64,000 bases of DNA, taken from Anas platyrhynchos. Lineage: Eukaryota > Chordata > Aves > Anseriformes > Anatidae. The notes under the pieces were generated by a model, which was not told the DNA's origin, did not search any database, and worked only from the letters and a program-made list of their open reading frames with translations. The translations under genes and the position numbers were made by a program. Shown piece by piece: positions 1 to 12,320 of the stretch (the first letter of the stretch is position 1; each line of letters opens with the position of its first letter). Where the stretch lies: NCBI RefSeq assembly GCF_047663525.1, contig NC_092592.1, positions 23,989,001-24,053,000 of the forward strand, in the 5' to 3' direction.

Positions 1-1011
1 TACTTTGAATGAAGTTGCACAGTGTAATGGAAGATTTCCTATTTTTAAATGTTTACAAAGTGTCTACATTCTATCTTTGTGGGTTTCTTCATCTCTGTTC
101 TTCTGCATATATATGCGGTTTGCTTAGTAATTGCAATAGGGTTAATTATAATTATATAGCTCAAAAGCACTTCCCACCCCACTCCTCGATAGATAATCTG
201 TAACACTTTAAAAGTTCTCTAAATATGGTCAAGTCACACATGGGTAGAATCCATTTTTCCATATACTGTTCAACTATTTGCAAAGTTGAGGGAAAATAAA
301 TATTTTCATGCTTTTCTAGAAGAAACAGCATAACTGTGTCATGGGGGACACTTTGCCCACTTCTGCCCTTTCTCCCCTGCCAGAGTTCCCTTTTAATTTT
401 ATTTTATTTTTTAACATTCAATATTTACCTCCAGTAACAAGCAAGTAATAGTGGAAGAAGAAGTGAAAAGGGAGTCAAAAGGCTCTTCTTAATTTTTAAT
501 TCCTTACCAAGAGTGAAAAATTATATAATCAAAATACACAGTAAAGTAAAATTTACAACATACTATCTGAGAAGACTAGACCAGGGAAAGCTTTGTTCTA
601 GGAAAGAATTAAAGGGAAAATACACTCTCATTTTTTCCTGTCTGGTTGTGTTGCAATGTTCACGTCAGATTGGGTGTACAGCAAAATAGAAGTTCAGGCT
701 GGAATAAAGCTGGGGAAAGGGATTGTATCTCATATAGCCTTATGAAAAAGGTAGAAAAGAACTAGTTAAATCTGAAAAGGTAAAATGGGTCTGAGGATGA
801 CAAGTAACTGATTTGCTGTGACTGGAGAGGGCAGCTCTGTCAGTCAGCTTGAGGAGTAGCAGAAGAGATCTTGAGCATGAATGCATATGATTCAAAAGCT
901 GCTGAGGAGGGATGAGGTTTGACTTGAAATGTTTCTTAATGGTGTTACATGGGGCTCAAGAAGGGGGAAAAGCCAGAGATGGGCTGGGATTTATTTGTGT
1001 TTGTTCTCTTA

Positions 1012-1278
1012 TCAGTTTAGAGAATCTGAATCAGCAAGTGAATGGATGGGATGAAGGACCAGACCACTGGTTACTGGTAAGATACTGGCAGAGAAACGAT
1101 GTGGCTCTATTCTTTTTTTTATTGCAATAAAGAAATTGGGGAGGAATGTTTTAGGACTAGAAGTTATCTTTATGATGGCCTTTAGTTTCTGAGAAGTTAA
1201 TTTCATACCCTGATCCTTATACCCAACCATTTCTATATCCTGCGCAATAAACTTCACTGTGTTCTTGCAATTAGACAC
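1012..1278 (-). pseudogene. Possible decayed retroelement RT fragment
   Basis: An 88-codon open frame on the minus strand has a segment of about 45 residues resembling the connection after the catalytic motif of retroviral-type reverse transcriptases: a VGY-like triplet (YLGY position), a glycine a few residues on, an LT, an AI and then a PKT before an N-F. No catalytic YVDD-type motif, LTR or neighbouring gag/pol reading frame is visible. The match could be chance. If real, it is a short, old and inactive endogenous element piece inside the HTR7 intron. Confidence 0.25.
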
Positions 1279-4244
1279 AGTCTGTCAGAAGATGGGCATT
1301 AGCCATGATCTTTTGCTGAATGCCTATATGATTAGAGGATCTAAATCTTTACATAATCTATCTGCTCATTGGCCTGAGCCATTTATATAACTGAAAGCAA
1401 GCTTCAAGTTCCTGAACTTAATTTAATCCTATGGGCTAACTAATATAGGAAAAACATGATAGCTGGATGTCATCAGGATAACCCAAGTTGCCCAGCTGAT
1501 AGGCAGAAACACTCCAGACAGCTGATATTGGGAATAGCTGCTGTTAGGAAAAGTTTTATTTGCTGCTTTGCCCTTGCTGTGGGGGAGAATTACTTTAAGC
1601 AAAGATGTGGTTTCTTGAAGTATCAGCTGAGATGTAATGTGTATTCTGTTAAACAGGCAGTTCCTGAGCAAAAGAAAATAGAGGAATGGAAAAGAACAAA
1701 ATCTACAGATTAGAAACTGAAAAAGATACCAAACCAATATTTTCCTTTTCTGGGTTATCCCCATCTTACTTCTCCCATCCCTCAGGCCCAGGACCTTCAT
1801 CAAAGCCAATGAAGATTTCAGGTTCTTGCCAGAGTTTATCCTACTTCTAACATAATTCCCCTCCTCCCCCTTACTGACTTCAGAGGATTTGATTCTCCAG
1901 CTCACAATGTAGTAACAGAGCACACATCTCGTTCCCCCTCATATTCTGACTGGTGTTGCCTGTGGTAAAGACAAGCACTCGTGATTCCAGGCTAGCCTGC
2001 TGGCTTCAGCCAGGCCACAGGAGATGTGCCAGGAGACAACCACCAGACGTGCCTCAGCCTTCAGACTACCCTGTTCTGTGCAAACATTCAAGTAGACTGT
2101 AATAAAAACACCAATGTGTTTTCTCTCAGTTTTGTACTCTGACAGTCAGACACCAATACAAACATCCCTTAGGTGAGCAATGAAGCAGTCTGAGGCCTAC
2201 AGTGTCTGCAACGTGTTTTGGCCAACATGTCAGTCTAATGTAATCTCCTCCCACAGATACACAGGAATATACATACACAAACACACACACCAGATGACCC
2301 CTTTGCATATGGCAGCAAGTGGGTCCCAAAATGTATGTGCTACACAAAAAGTGGAAAGCCTAGGAAGCTCTAGGAGGGCCTTCAGAAAAGGTGCTGAAGT
2401 GCCTCTGGTCAGCACACGTGATGCTGCCTGTGTGGATACAGCTGGGGCAACCTGGAAACTTTCTCAGGACTAGTGGTGGAGACATACATTTGGGATGGGA
2501 CACCAGGCCTTTAAATTGTTCTCGGGAGGAAGTTGTCCAGGATGTCCAGTTCAACACTACAAAAATGACAAACACAGAACTCCCCAGTTCCTGCATCCAG
2601 CTGGGTGCTCTGGCTGTTCCCTGAGCACCATACTGACACAAGACGCAGGCATCCTACACACATTGCTTTTTGCAGGAGAAGGCCTAAACACACAGGAAGA
2701 GAGATACAGAGAGCTCTGTTCTGAGTGATCGGGGAGCCTGAATATCAGGGATTGCCCTGATACCAGGCCTTCAGTCTACATGCAGTTTAATTGACCTGCC
2801 CAGAACCACAAATGAGCCTATAGACCCTTATGACAGGGTCACTGCAAGCCTCGGTTAGTGCTTTAATTGCATAACCATTTTTTAATATTTTTTTGCTTGA
2901 GGTAAGCTAACAGGTATCTTCAACTAAATGTGTGGGGGCTTGATTTCAGACCGATGAAAACTGTATTTTTTAAAAAAAGAAAATGCTTATCAGACTCCCA
3001 TAATGTAAAAATGGCTAAGGTGATTTTCTCCAGCTTCACTACATGAGTCACACTTGGGTTGACACTAAACATCAGCTTAAAAGGAATTATTTTGAAAGTT
3101 ATAATGGTGTTTCAAAATGAAAGCCTCCTACAACTTTAACTAGAAAATTCTGACTGATCTCTTTAGTACAATTAAATGAAGCATTTCAGAACCTTTCATA
3201 GTATAAGTAAGTGATGAATGAAATGAAAAATCATAGCCCATTGAACTGATAATACCACTATATTAAACCAAAGTATCTTCAGGGAATAGTTTTATTTAAA
3301 TGTGATGATATTTATGTCCTCTCTCTTCCTTCCTTGAATACAAACAATTTAAGCATAATATTTTCAGACAAAGCACTTAAGGAACAACCCCTTCTTCCCT
3401 CCTCCCCCTTCTCTCTCTTCCTGTCTCAGTAGAGACAGGAAAAATTCTGGAAGGACATGGTCCAAATACTCCTCTTTGCTTCTCCATGACAGTGATTTTG
3501 CAACAGCCCTACTGAACCGTGATATAGTCATTATGGGTGAATCTAAATACAGAATTGATCTACTTGGACATTTTTGGCTTTGGCCATTGTAGTATTTGCC
3601 TGAAGACAAGTTTGAATATGTCAAAAATTACAGCAGGATTTTGCTATATTCATTTGGGCCAGATAAGTACAAGTCTGAAATGTTCACCTCAAGTTTAAAT
3701 TTTTTACCAAAGCTCAGCAGGGAAGAAAAACACAGAATACCAATAGATCATGTTACACAGGAAAATCTAAGTTGAAAGCACAAAGCATCATGTATAGAAT
3801 TTGTATAGTGTATAGATTTCTCTATAGTATCAGCTGTGGAAATGTCAGACATGGGTACCTACTGTTCCTAGAAAGTGGGCACCATGGGTTTTAATTCCAG
3901 CCCTTTCTTGAAAAATACTTTTAAAATATTGTCATTAGAGTTTAGTGTAAAACATACTCTTCAGTAATGTAGCCCTCTCACAAAGGAACTCTCAATGCAC
4001 ATAGGTCCGAAAGCAAGAAGAAAACCCACTAAGAGAATAAAAGTGGGAAATGGCAACTCTGGGACTGTGACTGAGGTACTAAAGCAGCAAAAGTATCAAA
4101 GTAATTCAGTTTCATAAAAAAGTCCAACAACAAAAAGTCACTGTATCTCCTCACACGAAGGTATATTCTGGCTGACTAACTTGGATCAGTGATTCTCTAG
4201 TTGTGAGTAGCAGCAAGCAAAGCTTGCTTGTACTCAGTCAATTA

Positions 4245-4279
4245 AAAGAAAGGAAGAAAGGAAGGAAAGAAGAAAGAAA
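4245..4279. repeat. GA-rich simple repeat
   Basis: An imperfect (GAAAGGAA)-type purine tract of about 35 bp in the HTR7 intron. Confidence 0.8.
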
Positions 4280-4488
4280 CCATGAACCATGAAAGAAAAG
4301 ATGAACCAACCAAAAAGAAAACCATGAGATAGGGAGTTTGTGATAAATTTCCAAATTCTGAGCAATTCAATCATTTCAGGTACCACTCTAATCAAAACAC
4401 TAGGAGAATAAGCTACTTCTGCTCAAGTCACATTCTTACAGGTACCTAGCCGTGATTTGTGAAAAATTAAAAGAGTCATACTGTGTTT

Positions 4489-4558
4489 TATGAAAGCTTT
4501 AAAATCAGCCTTCTTTCTGAGTTTATGAAAGCTTTAAAATCAGCCTTCTTTCTGAGTT
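4489..4558. repeat. Perfect 35-bp tandem duplication
   Basis: A 35-bp unit beginning tatgaaagctttaaaatcag occurs twice head to tail without a mismatch. The identity suggests a recent duplication or a length polymorphism in the HTR7 intron. Confidence 0.95.
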
Positions 4559-4799
4559 CTAAGAAGGAAAAATCCAAAGTTTACTTTTATTATTATTTGT
4601 TTGTTTGTTTTTAATCCTAAGTGCACTGGTTAGTTATGCACTGGTGGCTGACTCTTGCTTTTCACATTTAAGCAAACAAACTGAACCAGCATGTTCTGAA
4701 ACATAAGAAAACTTCAGAAGATAATTCCAATTGTGTTAGTTTCAAAAAAAAAAAAGTAGAAAAATCATCCCAACTACATAAAATATTTTGATAACAGAA

Positions 4800-5331
4800 T
4801 GTGTTGTGTTTATGTGGCAAGGTTTTGGTAGTGGAGGGCTGCAGGGGTGGCCTCTTTGAGCAGAGCCCAGCAGCTGCCCCATGTCAGATCAGAGCCAGCT
4901 CCAGCTGCTCCAAAAAGGGACCCACTGCTGGGAAAAGGGAGCCAAGCCAGAGAGCAATACTGGTTGGGCCTCTGGGAGGGAAGACTGAAGAAAGAGAAAG
5001 AACTGCTGTGCTACAGGAGCTAGGAGAGAGGAGTGCTTGGGTGCAGGAGGTAGAAGATGGTTGATGGAGAAGGGAGGGGGGGAAGAAGGTGGTTTTTTTA
5101 GTTTGTTTTTAGTGTCTCAGTGTTCTAGTCCACTAATGATAGGCAATAAATTACATTAATCTCCCTATGCTGAGTCTGTTTTGCCCATGAGAATAATTGG
5201 TGAGTGATCTCCCTGTCCTTATCTTAACCCTCAAGTCTTTCCTACTGTATTTTCTTCCCCTTTTTCTTTGAGGAGGAGTGAGAGAGCAGTTGTGGTGGAG
5301 CTCAGCTGCCCAGCAGGGTAAAAACACCACC
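4800..5331 (+). mobile_element. Solo LTR of an avian endogenous retrovirus (short form)
   Basis: It shares its 5' end (a TGT...TTTATGTGGCAA start, then gttttggtag and a 'ggggtggc' segment) and its 3' end (an AATAAA at 5145-5150, 'ctccctatgc', 'tctgttttgcccat', 'gtggtggagctcagctgccca') with the longer LTR at 24111-25164. The flanks are a perfect 5-bp target-site duplication, cagaa (4795-4799 and 5332-5336). At 532 bp it lacks most of the internal repeated block of the longer copy. No internal viral genes are attached, so it is a solo LTR. The 5-bp duplication fits an ERVL-like or gammaretroviral-like class; the family name is not assigned. Confidence 0.85.
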
Positions 5332-5868
5332 CAGAACAATCTATTCTGATCTACTACAACTCTGTTTTTTTAAAGATGCAGACTCTGGAGTTGCTTCTCT
5401 TCTACATCAGTAAAAACATGTCTCACTTCCTAATGTGAATAGGGTCCTATCATAAAAAGTAATCATACATGGTTTTGTAAGGAGAAGCAGTGGGATGGAG
5501 AGAGCACAACTTGAGGGGAAGGTATTAAGGAAGGACGGCAAAAAGTTAGATCAAGTTGTGTATCTGCAGCTTGAGAACTTTTTAGAAAACAGTCCTTTCC
5601 AACAGAAACTTGTGCAGTGGGGACTTACCAGAAGATAATAAGGTGATTCCTTCACTCTAAGTCAGTCAAATAGCTATTTGTTTGTTATTAGCAGTATATT
5701 GCCTGCTAAGTTTGTGGTACAGAATGAGGTTATCATATCTCATCATCTTTCATGTCAGTGAGTGTGAGGTCTAGTACATCTACCACATCTCCCAGTCATA
5801 CCTCATTTATTTCCTTAACACTTGTTTAAATGAATTTATTTACAACATGACTATACACCAGATCCGAA

Positions 5869-5911
5869 GTTTTTCCTTCACTGCAACACAGTTTTTCCTT
5901 CACTGCAACAC
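5869..5911. repeat. 22-bp tandem duplication
   Basis: The unit gtttttccttcactgcaaca(ca) is present twice in direct tandem, nearly perfect. Confidence 0.9.
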
Positions 5912-8900
5912 TCCTGCTTCTTGTCATTTCCTTTGAAAATATCTCATCCTGTGATATTTTGGAACTTCATTCCAATAAATAAATTGATCAGATCAAGCTG
6001 TCCTCTATAAACTGGAAGATTTCTGTAGGAATTTAACATAATCTTATAAGCATTTATTCCCCTTGCAATCACTCAGCATTCTCAAGTCTACATCCCCAGA
6101 TGCCCTTCAACTGAAGGAAAAGGTTAAAGGGAAGAAACATCTAGCGATGAAAGCTAACTGCAGCAAAACCTGAACTGTGGTGGGTAAAATTGTATGTTTA
6201 GCCCTTCTCAGCCACAGGATTTAATAGTTTATTTGCTATAATATTTATTCATTTCCATCTAGTGGGTTTGAGAATGAAGAAAGTAGCTAACTTGTACTCC
6301 ACTCCAACAAACATTGAAACTTCTGGGTCTTGCTCAGACCTGCCAGACTGCAGATTCATGTAGCCAGCATTTTCCAGCTTGCTGCTTCAGTAGAATTTTA
6401 TCTAGATCCAGAAGTTTCTACTTCCCATTTCAGACATCACTAGGTCTACTTTTGTGAAGACAGTTCCAAATAGGCTTAGACTTCTCTAAGTAGGAAACCT
6501 AAGAAAAATTTAAGTCAGGATTAAGTGTCCTTTTTGTCTCATTGAATAAGGGTCTGCATACAAAAGGCTTCCAGTACAGCATATCATTTTCCTTCAGCAA
6601 CATCATTCATATTTTTCATCATTTTTAATATCATGCAAAATCTGCAACATTAAATATTTTAATATAGAGAACAAATTCTAACACAATAGAAACTGCTACT
6701 AACCAACTTCACAGGCATACAGGATAAATCTTTTGCTTTTCTCCTGTTGAGAAAAGGGGCTTCTGACCCTCTACACTTGGGCCTTTTGTACAGAATGACA
6801 AATTTGAGGCCAAATTCAACTACTGGTTATACACAAATAATCATTTCTGCAGCTCAGGGTGTGTGTAGAGTCACAATTCTTTTAAAATACCCTTTCATAT
6901 TCCCCAGAATTTAGAGCTATACCTTTATGCCAAAACACAAATAGGTACAGCTGATGATAGGCCACGTCCCCCTCCTAAGTCTTTAAAACTAGTGGGATTT
7001 AGAGAGTATCAAGGATCGCATTCATTTTACAGATGCTGCAACATACAGGAAAACAGTGAAAGATGTAGAATCAGCAGAAGGAAGCCCTTCTTCTCCCCGC
7101 TCAGTGAGTACATCTTTCTTGCATTTCTCAGCAACAGGTTGGTAACACTAAGGTTCTTCTGAGATGTGGTGGTATCAGCTGTGTGTAGAAAAAGACTAAA
7201 ATACCCAAGATTTATTGCTGTGCCTATGGTTTCCAGTAATCTCAGTTCTAATTGCTAGACTAATATCCTCAAACATGTCTTTGAATTTAGGAGATGAGCT
7301 TTGTTATCAGCATGGGATGAATCACCACAGATGAGCCTGTGCAGTTCTCAGGTAGCTCACCAAGAACTATAGGTGTTTGGGATATTTGATAAGATGTTCC
7401 CTTCAGCACCTAGGCAGCAGTGCAGAGACTTAATGTGAAGTAACAGTTTTTAGAAATGTTAAGCCTCCTTTTATATTTAGTTCACAGGCAAATGGTCCAC
7501 CATGCCATTTTAGTTTGGATTATTTTGGAGGGGAAAACAAAACAAAACAAAACACTTGTGTTCTGCTAATGACCAAACTCAGGAAGCAAAAATAGCTTTT
7601 TAATATGGGACAATAGACTCTTGAGAGACTACAATTAGCATTGTTGATAAAACTGCTTGTGCTTGTCTCCAAATGCATATTCTTAAGGTAAAAGAGAAAC
7701 TAAAGTACATAACAAGCAAAAATAAAGTCTTTAGAGCTGGAGCTGTATTATTTTTAGATCAAAACATCTTATTAGACTACTAAAGAAAAGCTTGCATCTT
7801 GCCAGCAGCTGCTTTGGGCCACGTGTTGTTTCCAAGTAATTTGTGGCCAGACAACAGACACTGACTTTGTTCAGTGATTTAATATTTCAAATATTAGTTA
7901 AATGTCTACTTCTACAGCAAATAAACAAAATTTAGCAACCCACATGAAGAACTGCTTACAGAAAGTTATTCTGGCAAATGGTCTGTGTATATGAAATATT
8001 TCATGACAATCACAACATGTTTTTATGGTTTGTATTCATGATGACAGTTATGTTGCAAATTATACAATAAGTTTAGATAATTGCTTGTACTTCTGTTAAC
8101 TGTGCTCATTCCTTCCATTCCCACCTCCTAATTTTTATGTCTATCACCAATTTCTAAATACTGGTTACTGGAGTAAATCTCTTAAGCCAGTATTCTTTAG
8201 TTTGATTCACAAATCCCTACATTTCTAGGGTAGCTCCACATTTCCTAGCTCTAACTAGGAAGAACACACTACAGACAGGCTTTTCTTTCTTTCTGTTTTA
8301 TTTTTTTTGTAGTCACATTGTGTGTCTGTCTCCAAAGATCTGCAAGCCTAATGTTGAAATACATTGTCCCTAGTTTCTAATGCATCTCTAATGAAAAGCA
8401 GTTAAATTTTAAATAAAGTACATAAGAAAGCTCTGTATCTGGGATTCAATTTCTCTTGCAGTGGCAAGAGGCCGTATCTCTGACTGAAGGTACTTAAAAC
8501 ACAGCTCATGAGAAATGATGATTCCAGTGCCAGCAAGGTTACAGATCAGTATTCTTCAGTGGGAATAAAAGCAGCAGAACTGCATCGAAGGTTACTGGGA
8601 GGAGGCCTCTTGATGGCCTACATCTTCTACAATAATAATTTCTCCCCAAAAGACTGAAGAATTTTCAACTCACAAAGGCCAAAATTAATTTAAATGAAAA
8701 TTAGCAATTTAATGTATTTCAATATGGAAAACTCATCATATGGTGAGTTAGAAGTAAGAAAGTTTGTATGCAATTATCCCACAAGAACCATCCCCTTGCA
8801 GGCAAGCCTTTGCTTCTGGTTCTATTTTTACCCAAGTCAGTGAGTGTATGAGATACAGCAAACTTTTCCTTTGTTCCCTGAGCAGTTTTCCTACCACCTT

Positions 8901-11900
8901 TAAGACGTGGCTAACTGCTGCTTGCTCCTTTCTTTGGATTCCCCAGCTTGCCATCCCCTGCAGACCTACAGCTTCCAGTGCGAGAAAGTGTTATCCTTCC
9001 ACATGGCTCCACCACCATTCCCCGTGGTCTCCTTAAAGGAACATCAAAAAAATGTAACAGAAATGGACAAGCAACTTTCCTTGTGGTTATATTTTTAATC
9101 TACACTTCCACAAGCTACAAAACTTGATTTCAAGTTATTGACAGTACCTAAAAACACCCATTTCCTTGATATGTCTCAGGAAAAAACTTTGTTGCCAGCT
9201 TTTTCATCAAGAAACAATGTACCTCTAAGAATAGATTTCACCCTGGTTTCTCATTACTTTTTTTTTTAAGTTATTTTTGTAATGTCCCTCCTTGCTTTTG
9301 TCTTCTATACAAATCATGACCATTTTGCTGTATATATAGGAAATAATTGTAAACAATTATGTTAACCCCCTCTGTGATCTCTTGTGCTGGCTCACAATTT
9401 GGTAGCAGAAGCCAGCATAAGGACTGAAAGAACATCTGTAGAAGAACTCAGTACTGCATGGATTTCCTTGCACATCTCTGTTTGGCGTGATACTGGAACA
9501 GCTGGCACTAGTAGAATTTTAATTCTTGTCTCCATCTTGCCCCCCCAAAATGTGTTTACTGTTAGACTTGAATCACTACCTGATTTGTGTATATGCTAAT
9601 ATTTATGGAACCACCCTTATGTATCAGATAATCGAGATGTTCTGTATAAAGCCTCCTGATTGAATGGCAAAGTAGGAGAGGAAAATCAAAGCTGCTACAT
9701 TCATTCTTTAATTTTGTTATATTACTTCAAACAAATTGAAAATAAGTTTCACTCAGATGCATATCTTGTAGTGAAGTCAACAAAAGTGAACAGCATGTGA
9801 GTAGTGGCAAAGAGCTATGAAAGTCCTTGTAGCTTTAACTCTATAACTGAAAATGTTTACTCTTATCTTTGCAAAAGTTTCAGTTTTGTGCATCCACACT
9901 CAATATTTGCAAATGATTTAAATTTGTCACATCATTTTCATCTTCCATTGTTACTTATGACCAAGACCAGCAAATTTTAAAATTGGGATAACATATGGGA
10001 TTACATATGGGTTGCAGTAATATCCTTAGGCTCATTTCAGAGGAGTTTTCATGATCACAAGGACTGAAAGGTAACTTCTGCATGTTTTGGGATGACAAAG
10101 TTGTCAATTTTTTGCCAAGTCTAGCTTTTTATATATTTAGGAAAGCTGTAACAAGCGATACCTATTACGACAGCAAATATTTGCCTCAAATTTGTGATCT
10201 AGCTCCAATATTAACTCAAGCTTCAAATTAAGCAGGCAGAACCAATGTGTGTTATTAGCATTTCTAGCTAAATTGATGCTCAGACTCATTTAGAAGCAGC
10301 TTGCTGACTCCCCCCTCTTCTCTGCACAATCTCTCCTCCTGTCTCCCTAGAAATACAGTTTAGATGTGAAGCATTCCCACTGCATTACCAGCAGCAACCT
10401 CTTTGTGAAATTCTGCAATGATGCTATGAGGAATCAAGCGTCTCAGTGTCACTGAGTAGACCTGGAACAAGAGAACTTGCCAGCCTGTGTGTGTCAAGTT
10501 TGGCAAGAGTAGAACAATCCTTTAGAAGTAGTTGGCTATGAAGTGCGATGTGAAAAGCTGACACTTGTGAGCTTTCCAGCCATAAGAAGTTATCCTCACC
10601 TAACACAAGTGACCATTTGGAAAAATTGCACTGAGCACTGATTTATGGCGCTTGTATTTTGTAAAATCAGGTACCAGAATTGGTAATTTCACTCCCCAGT
10701 CTTTATTGTATGATAACTGCATCTTGGCAGACTCAGCTGTTTCTCCAGCACTTCTATGTTCATGCAAAAACTGCAATGGGCAGATCTTTCTTCATATTTC
10801 CTATTCTACACAGAAAGGACCAGATCTTTCAGATCCTTATGTGATACGCTGAGAGGAAAAAAAAAAAAAGGTTTTGTAGTGGAAAGACAGAGATATGTCA
10901 TAGACATATGTACAATACCAACTGCAGATTAAATGGGATGTTCTGTTTCAAAAGTTGTCACAATCGTTTTTATAAAACATTTCAAACTCAAAAACAGTAT
11001 TAAAAATAATACTGGATCTCTTTTAAAGAAATAAGATATTTCCTTTATGTAATTTACAAGGCTTTTTATAAATAAAAAATATTTTTTCAGAGAAAATTAT
11101 TCCATAAAAAATCAAAGAATATTCCTTGACTAATTTCTGCTCCTTTAGAAGGCTGTGAAAGCATGTTACCAGTAGTGCAGTAGTAGAATAGCTTCAAACA
11201 CAGTGCAATAACCACAAATACCTGATTGTTTCATTCTATAGTATTTATTCAGTTTGAGAAAAAACACTGTAGGCAAATATAGTTTGATATCAGTGTACAG
11301 AGGTTATACTATGCTATAATACCATTCTGATATGTATTTGTATTTTTGTGATTTATATTAGGAGATATTTCTGAAAGCCCCCTTCAAAAACTGAAGGGAG
11401 TGCTTCTAGCATTTTATTATTCCTGTGAATCTTGAAGCGAATCCAATCTCACTCATGGAAACTCTTTTTGTGACCTTGACAGGAAAAATCACTTTTCAAA
11501 TGTCTCCCGAATGCCCTGCTTGGCAAAATGTGAATTAATATTCCCTTATCTCTGATTGTCAGGCTCCTATGAAATGTGGGGATGAAATCACAATAATTAG
11601 AAACCCCCAAATCACTTCTGAAAACTCAGCCAGTGTTAAGCCCTGGTAAGAGCAAGCAGAAGATAGTTTCATATGTGGGGTAAGAACTTTTTTTACTACC
11701 ACTTGTTTTGGTAGTAAACAGACCTCCACTTTATTCCTGAGTTGTTAACTCTTTACAAAATGGCCCATCTCTTAGAATTCTGTTATAATGCCTTTTATTT
11801 GCTACCTCCTATTCTTATAGTGCATAACTAAGCCTAGCTATGAGGCATAATATCTGTACAAAGACATAACAAAGCAACTCCTATGGCCAAGAACAGATTA

Positions 11901-12275
11901 CAGTGTAAGTAACTCATCTCTTGCAGGCTGCCTGCACGACATAGGAAAAGACACCCGAAGATGCCACAAAAAGGTACCTAAAGTAGTTTGATCATGTTAG
12001 CACAGCACAACATACCAGCTTCATTCACTCTCTTGGAACTGGCTGTCAGTGAGAGGTACACATTGCACTACCATAAACTTCTTAAAAACACATTCAACTT
12101 CCAATTCTATTTCTTCATCTCAGGATTTGTGAGCAAGAATTAATGTTGTACCTCTTCTCAATGTAAATATAAAACAGATTACAAAACTGTTTAGCAACAA
12201 ACACTTTATGAAAAGAAACTAGAACAACTTGAACATCCAAGGTGACTAAATTAGCAAAACTACATGGAAAGGAAT

Positions 12276-12288
12276 AAAAAAAAAAAAA

Positions 12289-12320
<32 letters not shown>
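12276..12320. repeat. A13-GCC-T29 inverted homopolymer tract
   Basis: A run of 13 A is followed by gcc and a run of 29 T, making an A/T palindrome able to form a hairpin or cruciform. It lies in the HTR7 intron. Confidence 0.9.

Noticed and set aside
1429..1923. 164-codon minus-strand frame in HTR7 intron
   Set aside because: No motif or domain is visible and there is no splice-site support; it is probably chance.
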